Source of the DNA: Gordius sp. MW1
Lineage: Eukaryota; Nematomorpha; Gordioida; Gordea; Gordiidae
Direction: 5' to 3'
Assembly: GCA_964036665.1 (NCBI GenBank)
Contig: OZ038533.1
Coordinates: 3,582,001 to 3,646,000, forward strand
Length of the DNA: 64,000 bases
A program made the translations under genes and the position numbers. The notes beneath the pieces were generated by a model. It saw only the letters and a program-made list of their open reading frames with translations. It was not told where the DNA came from and ran no database searches. This document shows positions 1-15,100 of this stretch, piece after piece (position 1 is the first letter of the stretch; the number at the start of each line of letters is the position of its first letter).

Positions 1-17
1 AAATAAAGTTTCCTTAC

Positions 18-188
18 CAAATCAACGAGGAGCGCTTTAAAATGCTGAACCGCTTCGTCATATTTGTGCTGTTCTCGCTCGCGATTCCTATCTCTGAGAT
101 GTTCGGAAAGGCTTTCCTTAACTTCTTTTTCTCTCTTCCTCAAACTAGCTTCTATCCTTTCCTGCTTTTCCTTCTCTTCGTTGCTTTC
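18..188 (-). CDS. TCERG1: TCERG1 exon 22, coiled linker and start of FF4
   Basis: A 57-codon exon (phase 0 at both ends) encoding [18 protein letters not shown] then [17 protein letters not shown]. In animal TCERG1 this is the helical linker after FF3 and the first helix of FF4. The GTAAGG donor is at 16-17, so the gene continues to the left of the window. Confidence 0.85.
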
Positions 189-3100
189 CTAAATGGTCCC
201 GCACCCAAACAAAATTTAAAATTATTGCTAAAAATTAAAAGGGCTATCATATCGAATATGGATTACACTTACATTCTATTATGTGTCTCGCATATAAATA
301 TATATATATACTACATATGTAATAAACAGGTATATATAACATATTGCGCGTTTAAAAATATTAAAATAGGCTGCTGATATAAGTAATGGCGCCCTAAAAA
401 TGAAACCTTATATCGATTGATGAGCGCACAAATGTCAGGCTAACCCTAAAATTTATTTTATGTTAAATAATGTATCTAATCTATAAAAAAGATTAAAATT
501 GCGAAGCTCTTTCGGAAATGCTTATTACGACCACAGTCTTTTGTGTTTTCAATATTTTATCAAGATCTTACATTCGAAGTTGGCCATGTCTCTCTCTTAA
601 TAAAGATTTTAGCCTCCATACTTGTGTTGATGTGGAATCTAACGGGTTGTTTACCGAATATGGGAAGGTTACATGTAAATTTTAAGCAAAAAATAATTCG
701 TTAGATATGATATAAAAAGAACTGCCTCAGAACTGTTCGAGTGCAAGGTTACTGTCGTAAGCTTAATCGATTTTAGCTACACCGTACGGCTCACACTATT
801 TTATCCAACTTAAAATATAATTGCCAAAAAACGAATCCAAAAATTATCTATCGTTTAAAATAAAATCTCATAAATTTTTTATTTTATTGTGAATGAAAAA
901 CTGGCAAAAGGTAAAAAGTGAACGTTATTAAGCCCCAATTTAAGTAAATTAATGGTGAAGCTTTTTAATCTGACGTCGCAGTTCATCAAGCGAAGAACGC
1001 ATTATTCCCCAAATCCAATAAACGGTCCCTAATTACCAAGAGCTCTAAGGTGGGAAAGACATGGACACCCTATAAAACGTGAGATGTATTAGAAATGATA
1101 ATATTATAGCACAAAACTTTGATTCTCACGATAAAAAAATTTAATTTCAAAATGTTTGATTTACAATAAACGTCGCACTAAGTGCATTTCACAAAATGAC
1201 CCGATTAAAAACTATCCAAGGGAACTTAATGTATTTGACATTAAAACAAAAAAAGATTAACATGCGATAAAAAACATTCCTGCCTTGAAGAACAACATAA
1301 TTCATGTAATTCATTCATCCGCATAGAAGCGTATAAAATATAAATATGTTTTTAAATAATAATTTAATAATAATATTAAATCAAAAAACAAATACCCTAA
1401 ATTCTTTGCGTGCAATTTATAGTGCCATTTTATATAAAAAGAAGTTTTGTTGTAATCACATTTGCCCAAAAGATCTAAATTTAAAGACTCAACAGGCACG
1501 CTAATTCTAAAATAACGACGAAGTTTAAATTCAACAAAAAGAGTCTTTGCTATGTGTATGTGGTATAACGATTATAAAATAAAAAAGGCCCTCTTTAAAA
1601 AAACTGACTCTAAGTTTAGCTCGCTATTCCAATAAGGAAGACGGGTGTTCGTTCAATAACGTAATATTATCCATAATTAAAAATATGCTTGGTCAGAAAA
1701 AACCCATAAAAATGGCAACAGAAAACGATATCTTCAACAAATGACAGTCCAATTGTGGCGTTGGAAAATAATCTTTAGAAGAAAAGCAATGCAAGAATAA
1801 TGATGATTTACCTTGTGAGAAGAGGCGCTAGCGTTTACTGTGGCGGACGAGGAAGGCCCGTGTTTGTCCCCGCTACTGCTGGAAGAAACGGTTTTATTGC
1901 CATCCCGGCCTTTAGTAGTGTCTTTACCCTCTTTGCCAGAGGAACTTTTACCGCCACTGTCCTTGACCTTATCGCGCTTGACATCTTTCTCCTTATCTTT
2001 AGCCCCCTCCTTACTCGTTTTGTGATGTTTATCCTTATCGCCCCTGTCTTTTTCCTTCTCCTTTTCTTTTTCCTTCTCCTTTTCTTTCTCTTTCTCCTTT
2101 TCCAGTCGTTTAGCCGAGTCGAGGTATTCGTTGAAAAGATCCTCTCGGTCTCGCGTTTTACCGATCTCCTTTAAACGGGCGTCCTTGGCATATTTGTGGG
2201 CAAAGTCGGAAAAACTCATTTTCCTGCGAATCGTGGAGATTAAAGTAAAGAGTTAGGAATAGTGATGCAAATTTTCGATTTCAGACGTGAATTTCATGAT
2301 AAAAAGTTAAAATTTATCGGAATCAAAAGATTATTACTTTCACGTTCGCATAGAGCGTGTTTCAAAAATTCAGCACACACGTTTAAAAAGCGATACAAAA
2401 CAAACTAATCGCAACCATAAAACGTTATGGGTCAACTATCCCTAAATACATCTTTAAAATTGGAATTAAAAAAGCACGGGATTGCAAAAGGCCATCCAAA
2501 TTTAGTAACTAGAATCTAATATTTTAATTGAATTGCTAACCTTATATTCGACAAAGTTATTGACTTAAAAAGGAGAAAAACACCCATTATTCGAAAAATA
2601 AAAAGTGAAATCGGAGGCACAATAGCACTTGGCAATAAAGTTAATTTTAAATTAACCCCGGTAAATTCTAAAAAACTTAATTATATAAAGAAGAGGGGTA
2701 AAGGAAGTTGGTGGAATAAAAGAGAAGGTATTCAAATCTTACTTGGTGTATGCCTTCGACTCTTCACACAATTTTAGGAAATCAGCTTTATCCTTCTTGA
2801 GTTTCTTCTTCTTTTCCTTTCTCTCCTCTTCCGCCCTATCTTTGACGTATTGATCAAACACCTGATGATGTTTGTGCAAAACATTAAGGTTAAAAAACTT
2901 GTCCACAAGGGCATAGCTAGGATTAGAACTAAGGGAGGGGGCAATAATGCTTAAGGAGGGGCAAAATAATAATTTTTTGAAAATTTATGCCATAATTATA
3001 TTAAATTTTTGGATTCAGAGGGGGGGCAGCGGATCCTTCCTGCCACCCCCTGGCTACACCCATGCTTTTCCCTAATTAATCTAAATAAGCTTTGAGAAAC

Positions 3101-6100
3101 CTTTGATTAATAAAAACCGAAAACCGCGTATTTTACACTAGCTATACTTTAGAAAGCATAAAGAAAAACATTACAAGGATTCTCTTTATCAACAAAATTC
3201 GACAATAAATGCCAAATAATAAAAAAGTGCGGGCCAAATACAAGGATTGCGAAATCTTATACATAGTAAGGGAAGGAGTAAGTTACATGCGAAGTAAATA
3301 GAGAGAAAAGCGATCCTTTTCAAAAGCTATGATTGATCACCCTTTTTATGTCGCACTCGTGTACGGGGAAAGGTAAAAAGCGTGCAAAATTAAAGGGAAA
3401 CTTTGAATATCGTTCTAATCGTAAAAACATGGATTTATAATCACAAACCTGTTTCCTCTCCTTGGAACTGAGCAAGAGGTACCGGGGGTCAAACACAATT
3501 TTATAAAGTTCCTTTTCCCACGTAGAATAGGCAGAAACCTTGATGATTGGTAATAGAAAAAGAAAATAAATAATATTTGAAAACTAAAAAATGCAAAGTA
3601 ATATATTTGCAAAGATTAATACCATGCTGCCCTTAACTTTTACTTATTCAACACTAACGCTTGCAATTGATTATTAATTATTACTAACAAAAAGTAAGAT
3701 AAATCAATTTCGATCACTTTATAAAGTGTGTCCTTAAACAATTAGAAATTCAGGCCGCTCTATAATATACTTTAACCCACCAATAAATTATTAAAAATCT
3801 AACCAAAGATTTGTTACTTTTAATCGCATTCTTACGTAATTAATGTACAAAAAAAGCTTAATGACGATAGACAATTTTTGCAAGCCTTGCATTCCTTACC
3901 TCCTTTTCATACAACATTTCCCGAAATTGCTTGACCCTAATTTCCAAAGGAACTATGGCCCGCTCCCTGGCTGCCCGAGCCTCAGCCTCTAAAGCATTTT
4001 GCCCGTTTGAGGCCGGGGTAGTTGTAGTTGAGGTGGATAAATTTTCTTTGATAATTTCCACGTCTCCGTCTTCGTCGCTCAACCTAGGGGAAAACGAGAA
4101 AATTTACTTATAAATATAATTTGCGACTTGTTTAAAAATTATTTTTTGGTGACAGTAAAAGTTTTAGGACATTAACCTAATTGTACAAATTGAGATCTTT
4201 AAGCTACGTATAATACTGCAAAAGTTCGAATATTTAAAATTAATAAAATTTTTAAAGTGCTTTTCAACCAAACAATAAGGAAAAATAGTGGTGAGTAAGC
4301 ATGTAGCATTAGAACATAAAAACAAGCCAATTTAAGCAATAAGAGTTAAAAATTAAAAGGTCAAATAAAGCCATGGTCCAGTATGCTACAAAACTGTAGT
4401 CCAACTTTAAGTGAATTAAATAATGAGCTACAAAACATTCATCTACACAATATTCTTCACGAAACAAAAAATCTAAAAATACATAGATAAGAGACTTACT
4501 TTGTACGTTTGCTGGCTGAAACAGATTCGCTTTCAGATTTTGTTTTGATAGCTAGGGCAGAATAAAATTCAATTGATATTTTTAAAAAAAATATTTTTGC
4601 AATACTAGAAAACTCCAGCCTTATTATTACAAAAAATTAAGTTATTGCCGATTTTTGAGTTATGAACAATTAATCAATAGCTTATCTAGTATCAATTTGG
4701 TGTGGGCATAATATAAATTTTTTATAATATTTGCAGCATTTATTTAGCGGTATGTCAAAAAATATTAGCTCTCCTAAATTCGGACAGTTATTAAAGGATT
4801 TGCTATCGCTATTAAAAACCCGAGGCCAGCTTAAAAATTAAAAAATATTAAACTAATATTTAGCAGAAAATCCATAAATTATTAAACTAAAACTCGTTCC
4901 ATATCATTCCATTTTGCTTAGGGGTTCGGTCAATCCACCTTATCTAACGATGAATAACCTGAAATCACACTCAAATCTGACATAAACTATAACGAACCAA
5001 TATGAGGATCTCGGACATAATTCGTTCATATCCTAAAATTGAGCCTAGCCCAAGGCTGATATGACCCCCCTAGTATTTAGTCGATTTAACTTAATATATA
5101 TATATATATGTATATCTGTCAAAAGCTTCTTGAAATTGAGTAAATCTCCATTAAAAATTTTGAAAAGAGAGGAGAGAAAGTATAATATTTACTAGAATGC
5201 TCGCCCGCGCTGAGAACGGCAGGGGGCGTCATAAGCATCTTATCGACGTCTTCGCGATTTCTCAAATCGTCGGGCTTGTCCCAAATAGAAACGCGGGTAG
5301 TGGGGTTGAAGAAAAACACTTTACCATCCCCGGTCCAAACTATGCACCTAAAGGGGTTGAGCATTTTTAATCGAAATTAAAATTTCTTTTCATTATTAAA
5401 TTACTTATTTGTGCAATGGAAAGTAGCATTATAACAAAAAATTAAAATATAAGATGTGCGAAAGTTCTGAGATAGCGAATGCGTTAGAAAGGTTTTTGAA
5501 AACAATACACATTTTTAGAAAGCTAGAGTAAAGCTCACTAATCCAAAAAAATTAATTTTATACCAATTTAGAGGCTCATAACAAATAACCTAGTTCAACT
5601 AAATCAAACAAATTTAACGCCTGAGACTTTTGGGTGTTTTACTAAAAATTGATAGATAATTAAAAGCACTCATTCAAAAACGAAATTAATATAGAAAGTT
5701 CAAACTAACGGTCATTTAAAAGTTTTTTTATTCGAGTCATAATTTCGAACCTAACAAAGGGAATATTAGAGACATATCCGAATTAATATAACCGATGAAT
5801 TATACGAAAAAATAAATGCTCAAGGATAACCAACATACGAGTTGAGCAATGAAAAAATTGTTATTAATCCCAAAAAACTTGCAGCTAATATAAGTATAAA
5901 ACTTACTTTTAATAAAGATTAAAAAGCTAAGGAAATCTTAAAATCGCGTAGAAACTAAAAGGAATTTAAAAGGGTCATCGTTTACCAAGGTGAGCTCGAT
6001 ATTGGTGTGCTAGAAACTGGTTTTGATTTATCTCTCGCCTTTTCAACTTCTTTCTTAGGCACCATTTCTCTAATTTGAACCTCTTCCACCGGTTCCTATG

Positions 6101-9100
6101 CGCGATAAAAAAAATAAAAAACGTGAATTAAAAATACATTAACTAGTTTTTATAAATACGAGAATTGATTTATTTCACACTGACAAAGTAGCATGTTTCA
6201 TACACGGGATACATGAAAATTTTACAAATTAGCTATTGTAAATGAACCTTCTCTTCGCGCACCAATTCTTTGGCCGGGGGCGGATGGGCTTGATTTTCTG
6301 GGGAGTCTTCGACGTGACCTTTAGTAGCATTTTCTAAAGGAAAGGAAGTGATAATAATTTTAAACTAGCATTTTCATGTGCCTTAAAATGCTGCAAAATT
6401 TACCAAAAAAGATTTAGCTTTTATTAATATACGAAATAGATCGAAGAGAGGTGCTATAAAACATAGACAAAGATGCCTCATTAACTTATCCTTTTAAAAT
6501 TAAAAGGACACCTACAAATTTAGCAAAACTATCTAGTAACTTAATTGTAAGAGAGGAAGTAAACTTATTAAATTTCAAATATTTTATAACCGAATAATCT
6601 AAAAGCATTTTGAAGCAAAATTCTCAGTGAACCGATTCATACCTAAATCTTCCAAAATTAATTCCTTAGGTTTTTCCCAGGTTGACTCCTTAGTTACGAC
6701 GTTGTAATAGTAAACCTTCCCGTCGTGAGTTTTGTATTCGGTCCAATCGCTCTTTTTCTTCGTTTCAACCTCATCTTTTGACTAATATAATTTTAGAAAT
6801 TTGGTAGACTTTAAAAACGTAATAATTTATAATTTATATGAGTGATCAAATTTTATATTTAACAATATAATTGAACCAAATCAAAGTTTTTTAGAGTAAA
6901 ATATATCAACTTCGACCCAAATTTTTTAAAATAATTAATGGTTAGAGAAAAACATGCCACTAACGATATTTTTATATATAAACCAGAAAGTTTCAGATAT
7001 GATAATTATATTTTGTTCAAAATAATAATATTTAAAAAAGTTATCAATCTAAAATGTCATGTTTAAAATACCACATTAGAGTCATTCTTTCCCGATGCTA
7101 GAACGATATTGGGAGACGAGGCAGGGGCCATAATTAAAACAAAGTAAAGATTAGCAATGTAAAAATGATAACAGTTAGGAGTCTATTTAATTCATTGAAT
7201 ATCTACAATATAGGTTTTATTAAAACCCCCAAAAATTATCAATTTATTTATCCTATTTCAAAGAATCTATTCAAGGAAGGTTATACTAAAATTTAAACCA
7301 ATACGTTTTAAGTGAAAAATGATGTTTTTGCTACTAATATATCTCACGGTAAGAGTATGATTAAAATTGTATTAAAATAATTGAATGGAAAATTTAAACT
7401 TATCATTGAATACACGACATTAAAATCTAACATGGAAATTCTTACCATCCATCTCCATGGTGGGTTCTGGAGGTTTGTGGGTAAAGCCAGGGAAACTGGG
7501 AGGTTTCAGGGGGGCAGGAGTGCTAGCTGCGCTCTAAGATATATAAAATCACGTGGTAAAGTAAGGGCTAAATGAAGGGGGGGGGGGGTGAGGCGAAGTG
7601 AAACTTACCTTGGCTTGTTGAGCTTTCAGTGAAGCCATTATCTCGGCGTGGCTCTTGGGTTCTGTATAATTAAAAGGGCACACATTACGAGATATCGAGT
7701 AAGGACATTATTAAACAGAACGTCAGCGGAGTTAAATATAAAAAGGTTAAATCAAATTATTTAATCCCACATGATAGTCTAATGAGTGCAATCTATTGCT
7801 GACATTTTAAAAATCATTAATTTATAGAACTTGCGTAAAACATCATTACTTTAAAAATTGTGATAAGAAAATCACGATTTTTTAGAATATCATTAATTAT
7901 ATTAAGGACGTTAAGGTATGCATGAAAAACTTGTTTAAAATTCAATACCATTTGTTAAATATTTAATTTATAACCCATCTACAACGATGAAGAAAAAAAG
8001 GCTATTTAAAAAATTAAAAAATATATTTAATAAAGACTGATATAAAAAAGAATTAACATTAATATTTAAAAACTCTCATTTCACCAGGGTTGATAGTCTA
8101 TATCTTTATCAAAATGCATCGAAATATAGCGATTGTTTTAGTTAAGCGCATACTACTACTACCTTGAGGTTTGAGGGTAGACGTGACTGCTATGTTTTCC
8201 AATTCTTTTTGCGATATCACTCTTTTACCCTCCGGCCTTTCCCAAGACGTTTCTCGCGTTTTCACGTTGTAAAAGTAACTCTGCGCATAGGAACGATACA
8301 CGTTAATTTATGTGGCGAACAAAAAAATCGCGTGGGGTCATTTAGACCCCACGAAGAGAGTCGATTAAATTTGGTGCCAAATGCTACAGCTTTCAAAAAA
8401 GACAATTAGTCATTCACATATCAGTTATAACCGGGTACTGGGATAAAGTATGAAAAATGGCATGCAAAATTAAAAAAATAACCCCCTACAAATTTAAATG
8501 ACGAAAATGTCAAATTGTTCAAGGGGTGGGTCAGAGGTTACCATTAAATACAAATCCTTAGATGGATTTGTTTAGGAAATGAGACATTTTCCTAACTTCC
8601 TTTAATATGCAATTTTCAATGAAACAAATGCAAAGTGAGCCCATAAATTGCCTGCAATTTATAAACATCAATATGTATGATCGAGCTTAATGTCCTCAAA
8701 TTCAAAGTCAAATGTGCTGTACCTTAAATCATTACAATCACCAAGCTAATTAAATTTACGAGTAAAATAAATATAAAAAAACTCCAAAATAAGTATAATA
8801 ACTATAACGAAAGCCACGTTTTTTGCATCACTTTTCCATCGGGGCCCATGGGGGTTTGTACCCAAACCAAGCCAGTAAGCAAATCGTCAGGCGTTAGCTT
8901 TTTCGTCAAAATGTGTAAACTCCCGGACCCGTGTTGTCCAGCGGGAGATGGATTAATGCCACTGGCACCCATTAAAAAGCTGGGAGGTGGAGGAACCACG
9001 GAGCCCGCTCCTTGCAAATGATGCCGGGTGGAGGAGGGCGAAGGGTTCGGGTTTATGCTGTCGTAGTAATTGCCCATCATAACGCCTTGTTGATGATGCT

Positions 9101-12100
9101 GTTGCTGTTGTTGCAGTTGATGGAGTTGCTGCTGCTGCTGCGATTGGTGGTGTTGATTAGTGGGTACGTTCATGTACTAGCAGAAGAGGGAAGAGAAGCG
9201 CGTTAGTATAAAAATTTATTTTTGTGAAAATTGTCGTCTTTGTTCCCGCGTTCAAAAAGATTGAGCCCCCATCAAGAAACTTAAACTTGTAACACGGAGG
9301 GGCATACTAGGGTCTCTATGACTCAATTATAGTGTTGTTTACTATCGCGTCTTTTTAGACTAAGTTGTGGAAAGGAGTAAATCCACTTAGAAGCATCACC
9401 ATCGAAAGAGTCTATCGTGATGAGCGCTCCCCTAATGTAAAGTCCCTTTTTAACTATCCCTCCCCCTCCCCTATTGTTGTAAATCTTAGGTAAAACCACT
9501 ACGGGGCGAGCATCGTTGCTATGTCACGCAATATGTGAGATTTTCTAGCTACACTTAACCTAACCATTCTCAACACATTATTATCATAAACACGCTGGCC
9601 GAGTCTCTATGACAAATAAATATATTAGTTAAGCCCACATTCAAAATCCGTAAAAGAATAGAAGGCATGCACACCATAATATCACTCGAGCAAAACCCTC
9701 GGGGCGCCCGTTGCATCACTCTATTCGAATCTTAACTCGCCATATTTTAAGTTTCAAATCCCTAAAAATATTTTTGGCCTATTTTTTAAGAGGCAAAAAA
9801 ATTCGTAAACTGATGAAGATTCAAGATGAGAAAAACTAAGGTAAATTATATAAAAATCTAAGCAAATAATCACGAGAGTCTAGCACACAATAACGTGCTA
9901 AGATAGATGATCCTTTCACTAGTAAATAATGCCGGTCGCGAGGTATCAAAGGAAAGGAATCAAAGAATAAAGCTTTTTTCACCACGATCGTAGTGAGTCT
10001 GAAAAATAATTGCCAGTGTTTCAAAGAATTATTATTAATGGATAAGGTTGGGAAAATTCGCAATGTCAGTAAAATGCATTAAGATTGAAGGTTAGGAATC
10101 ATCATCATTAAGTACCCCGTGTGGCTGCATCATACCAGCACCGGTGCCCATCATAGCGGCCGGCCCATTGGGCGTCCCGTAGGGCGTCATGCCGGGTTTG
10201 TGGTGAGCTGGGTTCATGGGGTGTCCACCTTGGCCCATACCCATACCTAGGAATAATGACAAAATGTTAAAATCCTTAGCAAAAGACTCGGCGAGGCGAA
10301 ATTATATAGCGTGCCTTGCTTTGAATTAGATTAAGCAAAGAACTAAATTTACTCATTGTTTAAACCTTCACATCAAACAGATTAACCCGCTAAAACATCT
10401 AAAATTCCATTTTCTCAAACGAAAAACCATAATCTCAACTTCCTAACTCACGCGTGGAATTAAATAAGCATTTAAATATTACCATAAGCGTAGCCAGCAT
10501 TAGAACTAGAGGGGGGCAATAATAATTTAGGGAGGGACAAAATGATCATTTATCAGTAAATTTTAACAAATTTTCAAATTTAGAGGGGTGCAGCCGCCCA
10601 TCCCTGCCCTCCCCCCTGGGTACGCCCATGAGTATTACTTTTTAGCAAACTTAATTTTAAAAACTGCGCGAAAAACAAAATTTAAAAACTTTAGGCCTCA
10701 AGCATCATAATGCCATGTGTACCCATGGAAGAGTTGTGCAGTTGTTGGCCACCGTGAAGCTGTTGATTGCCATAGTGTTGTTGCTGATTGCCGTGGTGTT
10801 GTTGAGCCATCCCCATTCCACCTTGCATGGCTGAGGGCCCGTTGTTCATCATACCCCCACCAACTCCCCCCACTACATTGCCCATGTCTCCCCTGTTGCC
10901 CAACGGGGCGACGTTGTTATAGGCTTGACGAGGCCCCCCGCCCAGGCCAACGGGTGATGGGTTAGAGCCTGGGCCGGGCCCGATAGCTGGCTGAATGGCG
11001 GCGTTGTTGGCTCTCATCATCATGGCGTGGTTCATCATGGGATTGGCTGGCCCGGTATTCATAGAAGCACCACCACCTTAAAAAAGGTTTGAAGTAGTGT
11101 TGTGAAAACGGCTGGGTTTTGTTTGGTCAACCTTTGGTTTTAGTCGACTAAACATAAACTGACCAATGGTTTTTATTTAGCTCAAACCTTACGAGGCTGA
11201 AGTTAAAGAGGCGTCATTATAGAGTGCTTAAGGGTAAGTCAAAGTCGTCTTTTCATAACGTTTACCTAAACCTTAATTTTAATGTATTCAGCGTGATCAG
11301 GCTTAAGATAGTTTATACAAGGCATCAAATATGCATCTGTGTAAGTCAATTGGGAAGAAAAACGCCAATTTACGAGTGAAACCGCGAATCAAATATTAAG
11401 TGTTAACTCTAGTTTATTTGCCATCTTAAAATATGCCATCATTTTTTGGCATTTTAAACCAGGTATTTTCTATAAATTTACTTAACATACGGGAATCGTT
11501 TTCCTCGTGTCAATATTAACATCTGTTTAAGCTCACATACAATTTAAAAACCAGTGGTTAGTCCCAAGGCAAAGAGTCAGCAGTAGCAAAAACCATGAGA
11601 TGGTAAGCCTTTAAAAGGTCTAGGCAACTTAACCCTCCGTACGCTTTTTGGGTCAATATGACCCAAGCCTTTCTAAAAACATGCAAGAAAAAAAAAGTAA
11701 TGAACATAGAGCTTCAGATTTTTCAGTAGCTTAACAAATTTTATCATATTACAACTCTGCAAATTTTGGTTAGTTTTCACCCATTGGTTCTAAATATATC
11801 ATGGTTTTTTGAACGTCTTGGGTCATATTGACTCCTAAAGCGAACGGAGGATATTTTTTTTTTCAAAAAAAAATTTTTTTTTTGCTTAAATGATAAAAAC
11901 TAATACCCAAATGATATCGAAAAAATAAATTTTTCTCTAGCTCATATATTTTGTAAATTATGACGATTTTAAATTTGACTTTTTGTTTCCTCGTGGAATT
12001 TATCCATGCCAATATTTAGCAGCTGATTTGTTCCCGCGTATTTCTTTTTTTCTTTTCACATGGAATCTTCTAAAATTTCGGATATTTTTGAAGATTCTGA

Positions 12101-15100
12101 TTGGGGAAGTAACATTTTTTTTTGGTTTTTAAGATTTTTAGGTAGCTCAGAAAGTGATACTGATGACTGTTTATCTATTAGTAGTCTGGAATAAATTCCC
12201 AAATAATTTATCTGGCAAATAGTGGTGTAAAACTAACGAGGAGCAAGTTTTTAAAAGAATTGGCATTAGAATTAATAAAGCCCTTTTTGATTGATCGATT
12301 GTCTCTACCTTCTTTGAGGTACAAAACCAAACTATTGATTCATCAACTCTTGGGTACAAAGGACGTTCACTCATCGCCCCCCCCAAAAAGCTAGAGGTCG
12401 TTGCAAATTATGTCAAAATCACAACAAACATAGCACTTATTGCGCTATTTGTAAAAAATATATTTGTAAAACTCATATGTATCTGACATGTTTGCATTGT
12501 AAGGACGCTGATAATATTATTGAATAAACAATAAATTGTAAAATTAATTGTGTGCAACTTCCAAATAATATAAAAGTTTAATTTTTAAAAATTGCTTTTA
12601 GGGCTTTATTGAAAAATTAAGTGTTACACTGTTAAAAATTCTTCAAAAAAATTGCGCCCCATTAAAACTTTATAAAACAAAAACTAAGAGGGCTAGAAAC
12701 TATATTAATGGTTTAAATTAAAGAGGAAAATTATATTAATCAATGAAAAAAAAATTATATCTTAAATTAAATTATTTTCAAAAATATATAAATTTAAACT
12801 TAGCCAATATTTTGATGAAAAAATATGTAAATTTAATGTTGATGGTATTTAAACCGAAATATCTATATTTCGCATTATTTATTTTAAATAATTTTTTTTT
12901 GTTTTTTTTTGCTTCAAGTCTATATTTTAAAAATATGTAAAAAATATCTAAAAATATTGGATAGATTTTTGTTAAAGTAAAATTTAGTATACACAGTGAA
13001 AAATAATTTAAAATTTTACCGGGTCGGTTATAATTAGCGATAAAATAAAAAGTTATGAACAAAAATATAAATTTAAGAGCTCAAATTATTGGCAAAAGAT
13101 CATTTAATATATGTCTAAAATTTTAAATTTTAACTCCTAGTACTTTAGAAATTGTAGCGATTTAAAGTTATGGGTCATATAGACCCAAAAATCCGAACGA
13201 ATGATGTAAAAATGAAAGGTGAATGAAGGGTTAACAAACATTTAGAGCAATTAACTTATTTACACCCTGAACCCATGCCAAATGTGATTTATATGTCAGA
13301 GGAGTCAACAAAAAATTTTCAGGGTTTACATAGTTTTATGCATTTAATGGGTAAAAGTATCACTAAACTGGCGAGACAAATCAAAGGAGAGATCTCAAAC
13401 TTTTTAACAAGACTGCATCATAATACATTTTTATACAGCCTAACAACAGTACTGTACATTAGTGTTGGAAAAACGGCTGGGTTATGTTGTTTGGTCAACG
13501 TATGATTTTAGTCAACTAAACTTACAAAGACCAAAGTTGTGACAAAGAAAAATAGACCAAAAAAACTTTAGTCTGTTTATGTTTAATCGACTAAATAAAA
13601 CCGAAGGTCGACCCAACAAAACCCGGCCGTTTTTACAATACTACAGCACACAACGCCACGGTATTCTAAAACCTAGTTTTTCGCGCACTTTAACATCGCA
13701 AATCGTATTTTACCTCCACTAGAATCGGTTAGTCCCATAACACCACTATTTAGCGCAGGGTTAGAATTCATTGGGCCGCCTTTAAGGCCCGGCCCTCCAA
13801 CCTGAGCCCCAGGATTTCCGGCTCTAAGCATAGCAGCTGCTGCGGCCATCATCATATTACCGGCCGGACCTCCGCCCTGGCCCATTCTATTCATGGCGGC
13901 AGCCCCTCCCATTCGAGCCATTCGCATTACGTTCATCATAAACATGAGTCTGTGTTGGTTCATGCGTTGCTGTTGTTGCATGTTCATCATTGCAAGCCTA
14001 TATGTTTGAAAATTAAAATGCATGTTACAGTCAAAACCGTTTAATTGCAAAGCCTTGGGCCTGAAAAAAATCGCGATTACCGATATTTCGCGATTAAACG
14101 ATGGAAATAAAAGTTTATGTACATTATATTAAATATTCACTTACGCTTCGCAATCAAACGATATTTTATATAATTATCTGGTTGATTTAAGGACTCGAAA
14201 ATGTTTGTGAATATCCGATATTGTACTATTAAGCGATTTGTCAATAAACGATGTTTTTGTTAATATTATCGTTTAAAAAAAACAAAATGGCGGTTAACTT
14301 CGCGATTAAATTTTTTTCGCGATAATCCGATTAAGAAGTTTCGACTGTATTAAGTTTAAATAGATAATAACATTTATTTAATTTATTAATGGTAATAAAT
14401 TGCCCCTTTAACCTTCTTTGTTGTTGTTAATCTGGAATCAATGATGGCAAAATAGTTAATTGATCAAAAAAATAACTGACCAGGGTCTATTTAATGAAAT
14501 ATGATTTATCTTAGGCATGAATAAAAATTATAGTAGTTATTTAGTAGATTGTATTAACAATTACATTTGGGTCTTTAAATTTGAGGTGGGATCAAAATTA
14601 ATACAAGTTTAGTCCATAACAAAAAAATGATAAAAGCCATAGTTCCTGTATAAAAAATTTAGAATTTTAAATTAGAATTATGTAAAACAGTATGCAAAAT
14701 GTTTGATGCCATCACCCAACACTACCTAGGATTAAATCCGACCCCAGGGCCAGGACCAATTCCTCTGGGCATCATACCAGATCCACCCATAAAAGGCCCA
14801 CCTCTAGGACCATTACCACCCATAAAAGAGGGACCCATGCCTGGTGGACCATCTGAATCATCATCAGCCATATGATCTCTACGTTCATGTTCAGGAGTGG
14901 AATGACCATCACCCTCCCTATCCATATCATGATCCTAAATAATATAAAAAGAAGTTTGATAAAAATTAACAACAAAAATAATCCAAATACAAGCAAAATA
15001 GGGCATTGTAGGTTTAATTTAATAAACTAAGTTGTGAAAATATTAAACAATCAGGGCACTTAGATTTTCTGCATAAACACTCAAGAATGATAAAAAATTA

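Noticed and set aside
1800-2174. Plus-strand ORF of 124 codons
   Set aside because: Antisense shadow of the Lys/Glu-rich TCERG1 exon at 1812-2223.
9012-9206. Plus-strand ORF rich in Leu
   Set aside because: Antisense of the poly-Gln/His part of TCERG1 exon 8.
12743-13062. ORFs on both strands rich in Lys/Asn/Phe
   Set aside because: Extreme AT composition inside the decayed piggyBac; no motif.
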